From assembly GCA_964292295.1 (NCBI GenBank), contig CAXYVC010000003.1, positions 1 through 59,674 on the forward strand: a stretch of DNA of 59,674 bases. The letters run 5' to 3'. The stretch comes from CAXYVC01 sp964292295 (GTDB lineage Bacteria; Acidobacteriota; Holophagae; Holophagales; Holophagaceae). The position numbers were made by a program, and so were the translations under genes. Below the pieces are notes generated by a model, which did not search any database, was not told the DNA's origin, and was given only the letters and a program-made list of their open reading frames with translations. Below, piece by piece: positions 25,242 through 33,204 of the stretch (position 1 is its first letter; each line of letters begins with the position of its first letter).

Positions 25242-25873
25242 CAGAGCTCCAGGACGATGAGGGCCGCGTGGCCGAGGGTTTCGGGATCCGGGGCATAGTC
25301 GCGCAGAAAGCCCCGCACCTGGAAGCCCACGGCGATCTGCTTGGAGAGGGTGGGATCGAAGAGGCGCCCCGCGGCGACCTCTGCCACGTAGGTTTCGGGC
25401 TCCATGGCGTGCGCCAGACGGTGGTAGCCGGGGATGCGGGCTCCCGCCACGAAGCAGCGGCAGCCCAGGCGACGGGCCAGGGCGATGCGCGCCTCGTACA
25501 GGGCGCGCCCCACGCCCTGCCCCTGGCAGGTGGGATCCACGGCGATGTTGACGCCATAGAAGGCCTCCCCCAGGGGCTCGTGGGTGGCCAGGGTGCCCCG
25601 GGCGGTGAGCGCTGCCCAGGTGTGGGGTGCCAGGGCCTTCTCCAGGCTCACCCGCATGCAGGTGGAGGTGCCCACGAGGTGCCCGTCCAGTTCTGCCACG
25701 AGCTGGCCTTCGGGGAAGCGCGCCAGGTGGCGCAGCAGTCCCGCCTCGGTCCAGACGGCCTCCGGACCGTGGAGCGGCGGCAGATACACGCGCTTCATCA
25801 GGGCCTGGATGGCGGGGATGTCTTCCAGGCAGCGGTGGCGAATGGTCAGGCCGGTCAGGGGAGAAGAGGGCAT
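25241..25873 (-). CDS. GNAT-family N-acetyltransferase (partner of the nitrilase-like protein)
   Basis: 210-residue acetyl-CoA-dependent acyltransferase. The GNAT core runs from LTIRHRCLEDIPAIQALM through GQLVAELDGHLVGTSTCMRV to the acetyl-CoA loop in VDPTCQGQGVGRALYEARIALARRLG (about residues 110-135), ending with a family-specific tail (KQIAVGFQVRGFLRDY) matching the N-terminal half of GNAT-nitrilase fusions. It overlaps the nitrilase gene by one base. The gap to marR upstream is 108 bp on the same strand, so MarR may be the first gene or an independent unit. Substrate unknown. Confidence 0.88.
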   Translation of the reverse strand: MPSSPLTGLTIRHRCLEDIPAIQALMKRVYLPPLHGPEAVWTEAGLLRHLARFPEGQLVAELDGHLVGTSTCMRVSLEKALAPHTWAALTARGTLATHEPLGEAFYGVNIAVDPTCQGQGVGRALYEARIALARRLGCRCFVAGARIPGYHRLAHAMEPETYVAEVAAGRLFDPTLSKQIAVGFQVRGFLRDYAPDPETLGHAALIVLEL

Positions 25874-25981
25874 GCGGGCTCCCGGGCAGAGAGCGGCGGC
25901 CCGACCGCTCCAGGAACCTGCGACCGGGAGGCCGCACCCCGAAAGACTGCTTGCAGGGATGATACCGGAGAACGGCGGGGG

Positions 25982-26461
25982 CTATTCGTCGGAGAAGAAG
26001 AAGCGGGCCTCCAGCCGATCCGCCTCCATCACGCCCACCAGCCGGGCGAGGCTGGCGTGGAGGCGGGCCACCTCCGCCCGGGGCATGGCCTGGAGGCCGT
26101 GGATGAGCTGGCCCTGGGCCGGGTGGGGCGCCTGTTCCACCGTGCGCCGCCCGGCGGCTGTGAGGGTGATGCGCACCCGGCGGCGGTCCCGGGGATCGGG
26201 CTTCCGGAGAAGCAGGCCCTTGGCCTCGAGGCGCCTCACCACGCCCACCACGGTGCTGGGGTGCAGGTGCATGGCTGCAGCCAATTCCTTCAGGCCCGAG
26301 CCGCCCCGCTGACGGAGCGTCCAAAGGGCCCACAGCTGGGGTCCGGTCAGGCCGAAGCGTGCTTCCACCTCTCCCGAGTAGGTCTGCAGGGCCTTGACCA
26401 TGCGCCGGAGCTGGCACATCACGTCCTCGATCAGGTGGGCTTTGGGGGGGGCTTCTGGCAT
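25982..26461 (-). CDS. MarR-family transcriptional regulator
   Basis: 159-residue winged-helix repressor. Order of elements: dimerisation helices (HLIEDVMCQLRRMVKALQTYSG), helix-turn-helix (LKELAAAMHLHPSTVVGVVRRLEAKGLL), the wing with DPRDRRRVRITLTAAG, then C-terminal dimerisation helices. ATG 26461 is used because the family homology starts just after it; the upstream frame extends into the trehalose gene region. It is divergent from otsAB with 53 bp between, so it may control that operon and its own minus-strand operon. Ligand unknown. Confidence 0.9.
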   Translation of the reverse strand: MPEAPPKAHLIEDVMCQLRRMVKALQTYSGEVEARFGLTGPQLWALWTLRQRGGSGLKELAAAMHLHPSTVVGVVRRLEAKGLLLRKPDPRDRRRVRITLTAAGRRTVEQAPHPAQGQLIHGLQAMPRAEVARLHASLARLVGVMEADRLEARFFFSDE

Positions 26462-26470
26462 GTGGGATGA

Positions 26471-26482
26471 TTTGTGTGCAAA
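26471..26482. promoter_or_regulatory. Candidate MarR operator in the marR-otsAB gap
   Basis: TTTG-TGTG-CAAA, an inverted repeat centred in the 53-bp divergent gap and AT-rich relative to the surroundings. Its position would cover both start regions. Short repeat; assignment is by position only. Confidence 0.4.
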
Positions 26483-26514
26483 CCATTCTAGCGATCCCAT
26501 CCGGTAGGTGCCCC

Positions 26515-28707
26515 ATGTCCAAGCTGCTCCTGGTGTCGAATCGGATCCCATGGACGGTGAAGGCCCAGGGAGGCGGGGTGGAGCTGGTGCCCTCTTCGGG
26601 TGGACTGGCCACGGCACTGGCGGGCACGCACGCCCGGGGCGAGACCCGCTGGGTGGGGTGGCCCGGAGACACCGCTGGGTTCGGGCAGGCTCGCAAGGCC
26701 GAGGCCTTCCGGGAACTGGCCCAGCGGAGGGTGATCCCCGTGGAGCTGAGCCGCACGGAGGTGGAACGCTACTACGAGGGCTTTTCCAACGGGGTGCTCT
26801 GGCCTCTTTTCCACTACCTGCTGGACAAGGTGCGCCTGGATGCGGACCGGGACTGGGAGGCCTACCAGGCCGTGAACCGGCGTTTCGCGGAAGCGGTGCT
26901 CCGGGAGGCGCAGGAGGGCGACACGGTCTGGGTGCACGACTACCAGCTCCTGCTCCTGCCGGCCCTTCTGCGGGAGCGGAGGGCGGACCTGCGTATCGGC
27001 TTCTTCCTGCACATCCCCTTCCCTGCGGCAGAGGTCTTCCGCATCCTCCCCTGGCGGGAGCGCCTGCTGGCAGGCCTGCTGGGGGCCGATCTCGTGGGCT
27101 TCCACACCATGGCCTACCGCAACCACTTCGTGGCGTCCGCCGCGCAGCTGCTGGGGGCTGATCCGGTGCCCGGGGGCCTGCGCTATGGGGGGCGCTTCGT
27201 GTGTGCGGGCGCGTTCGGGATCGGGATCGACGCGGAGGTCTTCCGGACCGCCGCGGAGTCCCCCGCGGTGCAGGCGCGGGTTGCGGAACTGCGGCGGGAG
27301 GCCGGGGACCGGAGCCTCGTGCTGGGCGTCGACCGCCTGGACTACACGAAGGGGATTCCCAGGCGCCTGCTGGCGGTGGAACGCCTCCTGGAGCAGCATC
27401 CCGGGCTCCGGGAGCGCCTGCTCTTCCTGCAGGTGGCGGTGCCCTCCCGGGAGCGGGTGGAAGCCTACGCTCAGTACCGGCGGGTGGTGGACGAGCAGGT
27501 GGGGCGCATCAACGGCACCTACGGGAGCCCCACGCGGGTGCCCGTCCACCTGCTGCACCAGGGCGTTCCCTTCGAGGAGCTGGTGGCCCTGTACCGGGCG
27601 GCTGACGTCATGCTGGTCACCCCCTTGAGGGACGGCATGAACCTGGTGGCCAAGGAATTCTGTGCCACGCGCACGGATGACGGGGGCGCACTGGTTCTCA
27701 GCGAGTTCGCCGGTGCCGCGGTGAGTCTGCGGGAGGCCGTCCTCGTGAACCCCTACGACATCGGCGCCATGGCGGAGGCCATCCGCCGGTCTCTGGAGAT
27801 GTCCGAAGCGGACAAGAGGGTTCGGATGCGGGCACTGCGGCGCCGGGTCGAGGGCCAGGACGTGCACCGTTGGGCCGCGGCCTTTCTCGAGGCCCTGCAG
27901 CAGGGCGAGCGCGCAGCGGACAGCACGGACCCCTTGTTGGAGCGCATCCTCGACGAGGCGGGACGGGCCCAGAAGCTGCTCCTGTTCCTGGACTACGACG
28001 GAACCCTGGTGCCCTTTGCGCCGCGCCCCGAAGCGGCGGCACCGGACTTCGCGCTTCGCGACATCCTGGCCCGGTTGGCGGCGATCCCTGGGGTGTTCCT
28101 GCACCTGGTGAGCGGGCGCCCGCGGGCGGATCTGGAAGCCTGGCTGGGGGCCCTGGATCTGGTGCTCCATGCGGAGCACGGAGCCTGGCGGAAGTCCGGT
28201 CCTGGCAGAGCCTGGGAGGCCGTGGAGGCTTCGGACGGTGCCTGGAAGGCCGCCGGCATCCGGCACATCGAGGCCTGGTGCGCACGGGTCGAGGGCAGCT
28301 TCCTGGAGGAGAAGGAGACCACGCTGGCCTGGCATTATCGCCAGGCGGAGGTGCCGGACCTGGAGGCCACGGTGGAGGCCGTGCGCCGCGACCTTGAGCG
28401 CTTCGCGGATACGCAGGGCCTGGAGCTCCTGGAAGGTGCCAAGGTGCTGGAACTGCGCCGTCCGGGTGCCACCAAGGCCCTGGCGGTGGGGTCCGATGCT
28501 TATGAGGCCGGGGTTCTGGCCTTGGCGTTGGGGGATGATCGGACGGACGAGGATCTCTTCCGGGCCCTGCCGCCATCGGCGATGGCCATCCGGGTCGGGC
28601 AGGGACCGAGCCGCGCGGGCTTCCGCCTGAGGAGCGTGGCGGAGGCCCGCCTCCTGCTGGAGGGCCTCGCGCAGCGTCTTCCGGGCCGCCTGGGGGTGCG
28701 TCCATGA
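26515..28707 (+). CDS. Bifunctional trehalose-6-phosphate synthase/phosphatase (OtsA-OtsB fusion)
   Basis: Makes trehalose from UDP-glucose and glucose-6-phosphate. The 730-residue chain is a GT20 synthase (about 1-465: SNRIPW, WVHDYQLLLLPALLR, GVDRLDYTKGIPRRL, TPLRDGMNLVAKEF) fused to a HAD-type trehalose-6-phosphatase (about 485-730). The phosphatase has the nucleophile motif DYDGTLV starting at Asp493, VSGRP, and the metal-binding LGDDRTDEDLF near residue 674. ATG 26515 has AGGTG upstream. The fusion couples both steps in one protein. The next gene (GH15) overlaps by ATGA. Confidence 0.94.
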   Translation: MSKLLLVSNRIPWTVKAQGGGVELVPSSGGLATALAGTHARGETRWVGWPGDTAGFGQARKAEAFRELAQRRVIPVELSRTEVERYYEGFSNGVLWPLFHYLLDKVRLDADRDWEAYQAVNRRFAEAVLREAQEGDTVWVHDYQLLLLPALLRERRADLRIGFFLHIPFPAAEVFRILPWRERLLAGLLGADLVGFHTMAYRNHFVASAAQLLGADPVPGGLRYGGRFVCAGAFGIGIDAEVFRTAAESPAVQARVAELRREAGDRSLVLGVDRLDYTKGIPRRLLAVERLLEQHPGLRERLLFLQVAVPSRERVEAYAQYRRVVDEQVGRINGTYGSPTRVPVHLLHQGVPFEELVALYRAADVMLVTPLRDGMNLVAKEFCATRTDDGGALVLSEFAGAAVSLREAVLVNPYDIGAMAEAIRRSLEMSEADKRVRMRALRRRVEGQDVHRWAAAFLEALQQGERAADSTDPLLERILDEAGRAQKLLLFLDYDGTLVPFAPRPEAAAPDFALRDILARLAAIPGVFLHLVSGRPRADLEAWLGALDLVLHAEHGAWRKSGPGRAWEAVEASDGAWKAAGIRHIEAWCARVEGSFLEEKETTLAWHYRQAEVPDLEATVEAVRRDLERFADTQGLELLEGAKVLELRRPGATKALAVGSDAYEAGVLALALGDDRTDEDLFRALPPSAMAIRVGQGPSRAGFRLRSVAEARLLLEGLAQRLPGRLGVRP

Positions 28708-30506
28708 CAGCGCTCGACCACGGCCTCATCGGCAACGGGAGCGTGCTGGCGCTGGTTTCGCCCCGGGGGGCGGCCATGGAGTGGCTTTGCATGCCTCGGT
28801 TCGACGCACCCTCGGTGTTCGGGCGCCTTCTGGACCGGGAGCGGGGCGGCGTTTTCCGCATCTTGGCACCAGGGGTGGATGCGGAAGAGGGCGAGCTGCG
28901 CGGCGACATGGCCTATCTCAGCAACACGAACGTCCTGCGCACCCGCTTCCTCGGGCAGGACGGGTCCTGGGAGGTGCTGGACTTTGCCCCGCGGCTTCCC
29001 AAGGGCTGGAGCGTGGATGCGCCCATCCAGGTGGTGCGGGTGCTGCGGCCCCTCCATGGCCTGAACCGCCTGCGGGTGGACTTCGACCCGCAGCTCGACT
29101 ACGGGCGCGGGGAGACGCGGCTGATCCCCCGCACGGACGCCATCGAGGTGCGGGGAGCGGGAGAGCCCCTGCTGCTCCAGACCAACCTTCCCGTGAGCTA
29201 CGTGCTTGGGAAGCGGGATTTCGTGCTGGACGGTCCCGTGTACTTCTCCCTCACCTACGGGGAGACCGAACGGCTGACCCTATCGCGGGTGCTCCAGGAG
29301 ATGGAGCTCACGGTGGAGGGCTGGCGCCGCTGGTCCAAGACCTGCGCGCTGCCCCTCTTCAAGCCCGAGCTGGTGCTGCGCTCCGCGCTGTGCCTCAAGC
29401 TCCACGCCTTCGAGGACACGGGTGCCATCATCGCGGCCACGACCACCAGCATTCCGGAAGCCCTGGGCACGCCCCGCACCTGGGACTACCGCTTCTGCTG
29501 GCTGCGGGATGCGGCCTTCGTGGTGGAGGCGCTGCGCCGCCTGAGCCATCTGCGCGAGGGGGAGAAATTCCTGCGCTTCCTGCGCAACGTGGCCGAGGCG
29601 GGGCCTCTCCAGCCCCTGTACAGCATCGACGGGAACCCTTCCGCCCCCGAGGAGATCCTCGGGCACCTGGAGGGGTTCGGCGGCACGAGGCCTGTGCGCA
29701 TCGGCAACGCGGCGGTGGAGCAGAAGCAGCACGATCTGATGGGCGAGCTGGTGCTTTGCCTGGAGACGCTGCTGCGGGATCCCCGCCTGGTCCACGAGGA
29801 TGACCACCGCTTCTTCCCGCTGGTGCAGCGGCTGGTGGAAGAGGCCATCGAGGCCGCCCCAAGGCCCGACACCTCCATCTGGGAGTTCCGCAGCTTCCTT
29901 CGCCATTACACCTTCAGTCGGGCCATGTGTTGGGCGGCCATCCACCGGGGCGCGGCCATCGCCCGGCGCTTCGGAGAGGACGCGCTGGCCCGGCGCTGGG
30001 AGCACATCGCGGCACGGGAGCAGGCGCTCATCCTGGAGCGCGGCTACAACGCGGAGCTGGGTTTCTTCACCCAGGCCCTCGACGGGACCTTCCCGGACGC
30101 CTCCAACCTGCTGCTGCCCACGCTAGGGCTTCTGGACGCCCGGGATCCGCGCTTCCTGTCCACGCTGGATGCCTACGAGAAGCTGCTGACGGAGAGGGGA
30201 TTGATGCTCCGCTACCGGAACGAGGACGACTTCGGGGAGACCACCAGCGCCTTCACCATCTGCTCCTTCTGGTGGGCGGAAGCCCTGGCCCTGGCGGGTC
30301 GCCTGGACGACGCGGTGGCGGTCTTCGAGCGCATCAGTGCCCATGCGAATCCGGTGGGCCTTTTCTCCGAGGACATCGATCCCTCCACGGGGCGTCTTCT
30401 GGGCAACTTCCCCCAGGCTTATACCCACGTGGGGCTCATTCATGCCGCCATCACCCTCAGCGAACTGATGGAGGCCAGGGACGGCAAGGTGCGGCCATGG
30501 TCATGA
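28704..30506 (+). CDS. Glycoside hydrolase family 15 protein (glucoamylase- or trehalase-like)
   Basis: 600-residue cytoplasmic enzyme with an N-terminal beta-sandwich (LIGNGSVLALVSPRGAAMEWLCMPRFDAPSVFG) and an (alpha/alpha)6 barrel carrying the GH15 signature SIPEALGTPRTWDYRFCWLRDA at about residues 250-271. Acidic residues in IWEFR and DDFGETTSAF are in the positions used for general acid/base catalysis. GH15 members hydrolyse alpha-1,4-glucans or, in some bacteria, trehalose. The 4-base overlap with otsAB supports a trehalose-linked role (inference). No signal peptide is seen. Confidence 0.88.
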   Translation: MTALDHGLIGNGSVLALVSPRGAAMEWLCMPRFDAPSVFGRLLDRERGGVFRILAPGVDAEEGELRGDMAYLSNTNVLRTRFLGQDGSWEVLDFAPRLPKGWSVDAPIQVVRVLRPLHGLNRLRVDFDPQLDYGRGETRLIPRTDAIEVRGAGEPLLLQTNLPVSYVLGKRDFVLDGPVYFSLTYGETERLTLSRVLQEMELTVEGWRRWSKTCALPLFKPELVLRSALCLKLHAFEDTGAIIAATTTSIPEALGTPRTWDYRFCWLRDAAFVVEALRRLSHLREGEKFLRFLRNVAEAGPLQPLYSIDGNPSAPEEILGHLEGFGGTRPVRIGNAAVEQKQHDLMGELVLCLETLLRDPRLVHEDDHRFFPLVQRLVEEAIEAAPRPDTSIWEFRSFLRHYTFSRAMCWAAIHRGAAIARRFGEDALARRWEHIAAREQALILERGYNAELGFFTQALDGTFPDASNLLLPTLGLLDARDPRFLSTLDAYEKLLTERGLMLRYRNEDDFGETTSAFTICSFWWAEALALAGRLDDAVAVFERISAHANPVGLFSEDIDPSTGRLLGNFPQAYTHVGLIHAAITLSELMEARDGKVRPWS

Positions 30507-31777
30507 AACCCTTTGCAGAAATGAGGCGCTTGTCCACGGGGGCGCTTCCTACGGGGCTGCGCTTTGTGGCCCAGGTGCGTCGGGCGGGCCTGGTGGTGCT
30601 GCCCCTGGGGGCGGCGGTGGGCTTCGTGACCGCGCTGGCGCTGGTGGGCCTGCTGGGCCTGGAGCGGCAGGTGGAGGCCTGGGGCCTGCGCCTGCACGCC
30701 CTGGTGGTGCTGCCGGTCCTGGGCCTGGGGCTGGCGACCTTCTGGCTGGCCCTGTCGGGGCTGGGCGAGGTCTCCCTGCCCGGGGACCTGGCCAAGGCGC
30801 GCCGGGACCCTCTGGGGGTCTTCGGCTTCCGCGCCTCCCTCGGCAAGGTGCTGGCCTGCCTGCTGACCATCGTGTTCGGGGGCAGCGCGGGCACCGAGGG
30901 GCCGGGCAAGTGGTTCGGCGCCGCGGTGGGGGCGCAGTACAGCCGGCTTTTGCGAGGCGCGGCGCGCCGCCTTCGTCCCCTGCGCCGCCTCCTGGCCCAG
31001 CCGGGGCTGATGGTGCAGGCGGGCAGCGCGGCGGCGCTCACGGCGGTGTTCCGGGCGCCCCTCTCCGGCGCCCTCCTCGCGGCAGAGCACGGCGGGGACC
31101 TGCGGGCGGAGCGCCTGGTGCCCTCCCTGGTGGCTTCGGCCTCGGCCTATCTGGCCATCCTGCCGGTCTTCGGCCTCGCGCCGCTGCTGCCGGTGAAGGG
31201 CCGCTTCGCGCTGGACGCCGCGGCGCTGGGCTGGGCGCTTCCCCTCGGGGTGGCCTGCGCCCTGGGGGCCCGGGCCTTCCAGCGGGCGCGGAGCCTCTTC
31301 GCGCGGCCGCTGGCCCGGCTTCCCCTGGCCTGGCGGGGGCTGGTGGCGGGCGTTGGGCTGGTGCTGCTGGCCCTGCCCGGCGCCTGGCTCTGGCCCGGCC
31401 TGGCCGTGACGCAGGGAACGGGCATGGGGCTCCTGGCCCACCTCCTGGGCGGCACGGCGGGCGGGGAAGCCTGGGCCTTCCTGGCGCTCAAGCTCACGGC
31501 CACCGCCCTCACCTTCGCGGGCGGCGGCGTGGGGGGGCTGTGGCTGCCCAGCCTCGCCATGGGGGCGGCCCTGGGCTCGGGCCTGGAGGCCCTCGTGCAC
31601 CCGGCCCAGCCAGGCCTCCAGGTGATGGTGGGCGCCGCCGCCTTTGCCGGGGCCACGCACCGGGTGATGCTGGTGCCCGTGGTGTTCCTGGCGGAGACGA
31701 CGGGCCAGGCGGGCCTCGTGGTGCCCGCGCTGGTGGCCACCGTGGTGGCCTTCCAGGGGAGCCGTGCCGAGGGTTGA
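30497..31777 (+). CDS. ClC-family chloride channel/transporter
   Basis: 426-residue membrane protein with about 10-11 helices. It carries the ClC core in recognisable but divergent form: KVLACLLTIVFGGSAGTEGPGKWFGAAVG corresponds to the GREGP region with the gating Glu kept and the Arg replaced by Thr, and GGGVGGLWLPSLAMGAALG corresponds to the GxFxP region. Start ATG 30497 has AAGGTG upstream and overlaps the GH15 stop by 10 bases; ATG 30503 is an alternative. It is last in the trehalose operon, suggesting osmotic or ionic homeostasis together with the compatible solute. Confidence 0.85.
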   Translation: MVMKPFAEMRRLSTGALPTGLRFVAQVRRAGLVVLPLGAAVGFVTALALVGLLGLERQVEAWGLRLHALVVLPVLGLGLATFWLALSGLGEVSLPGDLAKARRDPLGVFGFRASLGKVLACLLTIVFGGSAGTEGPGKWFGAAVGAQYSRLLRGAARRLRPLRRLLAQPGLMVQAGSAAALTAVFRAPLSGALLAAEHGGDLRAERLVPSLVASASAYLAILPVFGLAPLLPVKGRFALDAAALGWALPLGVACALGARAFQRARSLFARPLARLPLAWRGLVAGVGLVLLALPGAWLWPGLAVTQGTGMGLLAHLLGGTAGGEAWAFLALKLTATALTFAGGGVGGLWLPSLAMGAALGSGLEALVHPAQPGLQVMVGAAAFAGATHRVMLVPVVFLAETTGQAGLVVPALVATVVAFQGSRAEG

Positions 31778-31901
31778 GGCCGCGCTGCCTGGAGGATGCG
31801 GCCAGGCTCGGGCCGACCCGAACTGGATCAAGTGGCAAGCCGCCACTGCTCGAAGGCCCGCCGCGTCCGAACCGAGCTTTCGGGCCCGAAGGCCTCCGGC
31901 T

Positions 31902-32294
31902 TCAGCCCTCCGGAAGCGCGGCCTCCAGCTCCCTGCGCCAGGCGCGGTAGGCCTCCAGGAAGCGGGCCGGATCCTTCGTGCTCAGGAAGAGGAGGCCCAG
32001 GCGCCGCCGGTCCACCTCCTCCGGCAGGCTGGGCCGGCGGGGGGCCTCCCGGCGCCCGCGGGGGGGCAGGGTGGCCGTGGGGGAGGAGGAGTCGCCCCGG
32101 CCCCCTCCCCACACGAAGACCCCCTCGGCACCCTCCCGGAAGGCCTGGGCCACCTGGGCGGGCTTGAGGATGCCCGCGCAGGGCAGGGCCACCAGACGCG
32201 CCTCCGGCGCCTCCCGGAGGCGCCCCTCGGCGTCCACCAGGCGCGCCAGGGGCAGGGCCCGCTCACACACGAAGCCCAGGATGCGCCGCGTCAC
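31902..32294 (-). CDS. MvhD/FlpD-like hydrogenase iron-sulfur subunit homologue
   Basis: 130-residue protein resembling the MvhD/FlpD family of electron-transfer subunits. ILGFVCERALPLARLVD, VALPCAGILKPAQVAQAFREGAEGVFVWG is the characteristic Cys-containing pattern, but the usual second Cys cluster is thinner here (GGGRGD in place of GC), so cluster binding may be reduced. GTG 32294 overlaps the stop of the upstream membrane iron-sulfur gene (GTGA). Presumably it docks on that protein and passes electrons to an unlinked partner. Moderate confidence in family, low in function. Confidence 0.6.
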   Translation of the reverse strand: MTRRILGFVCERALPLARLVDAEGRLREAPEARLVALPCAGILKPAQVAQAFREGAEGVFVWGGGRGDSSSPTATLPPRGRREAPRRPSLPEEVDRRRLGLLFLSTKDPARFLEAYRAWRRELEAALPEG

Positions 32295-33112
32295 CGCAGG
32301 CTCCTCCGCAGGGCCTCGTCCACCTTCCGGGACACGGCGCCGCTCAGCTCCAGGGCCCCCTCGGGGCAGGCCCCCACGCAGATGCCGCAGCCCGTGCAGC
32401 GCGCCGCATCCACGGCCACGCGGGCCCCTTGCGGCCGGATGGCCTCGTACGGGCAGTCCTGGAGGCAGTTGCCGCAGCCCGTGCAGGCCTCGCCCTTCAC
32501 GTGCGCCAGGGGCGGGGCCGTCGGCCTGGGGAAGAAGGGCGCCAGCAGCAGCAGGAGCGCGGAGATCCCCAGCAGGGTCCAGGCCAGGGGCGCGCCCAGG
32601 CGCTCCGCCAGCCAGAAGGGCCAGCGGTAGGCACCCGGCCCCAGGTGCTCCAGAAGGCGGAAGGCGGGGTAGGCCCCGGCCAGGGCCAGCCCCAGGACCA
32701 GGAGCGCCGGGAGCCGCGCCTCGCGCCAGGCGTCCCGGCGCAGGGCGTGGGGAAGCGCGAAGGCCAGGAGCAGCAGCGCGCCCCCGGCGTGGAAGGGAAG
32801 CATCCGGCTGCGGCCCCAGGCCAGGAGGCTCCCCGCCGCCCCCACCGCGAGCAGCGCGAGGAGCAGCAGGATGCCGGAGACCCAGGGGCGCCACCGGCCC
32901 CCGCGGGGCTCCCCCGCCAGGTAGCCGCGCACCATGTGGGCCAGCGCCAGCAGGAGCAGCAGGGCGCCCCCCCAGCGGTGGGCCGTGCGCGCCAGGGCGG
33001 GCATGGCGGCGGAATCGGCCTGCAGCAGCAGGCCCGACAGCACCAGCAGGGCCAGGGCGGCCAGCACGAGGAATCCGTGGGCGGCGGGACGGGGTTCGGG
33101 AAGGCGGGCCAT
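32291..33112 (-). CDS. Membrane cytochrome-b-like protein fused to a 2[4Fe-4S] ferredoxin domain
   Basis: 273 residues. The N-terminal about 195 residues hold 5-6 hydrophobic helices with several His (AHRWGGALLLLLALAHM, PFHAGGALLLLAFALPHAL), a pattern compatible with b-heme ligation. The C-terminal about 60 residues contain two classical 4Fe-4S motifs, CTGCGNCLQDCPYEAI and CTGCGICVGACPEGAL. This resembles membrane electron-transfer subunits of the HdrC/NapH type. ATG 33112 lies just after GGAGGG; GTG 33115 is the alternative. Coupled to the MvhD-like gene. It may move electrons between quinone and a soluble iron-sulfur partner (inference). Confidence 0.7.
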   Translation of the reverse strand: MARLPEPRPAAHGFLVLAALALLVLSGLLLQADSAAMPALARTAHRWGGALLLLLALAHMVRGYLAGEPRGGRWRPWVSGILLLLALLAVGAAGSLLAWGRSRMLPFHAGGALLLLAFALPHALRRDAWREARLPALLVLGLALAGAYPAFRLLEHLGPGAYRWPFWLAERLGAPLAWTLLGISALLLLLAPFFPRPTAPPLAHVKGEACTGCGNCLQDCPYEAIRPQGARVAVDAARCTGCGICVGACPEGALELSGAVSRKVDEALRRSLR

Positions 33113-33204
33113 CACCCTCCAGCATGGGCCCCCTGCGGGCCTCCTGGGAAGCTACACTCAGCTCCTATGCCCCCCCCTTGCGCTCCGCTTCCAGGCAGGT
33201 GCCC

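Noticed and set aside
31978..33204. Upstream extension of the TPR gene frame
   Set aside because: It overlaps two convincing iron-sulfur genes on the other strand and is Arg/Pro-rich without domains; the family-like sequence starts at about 33205.
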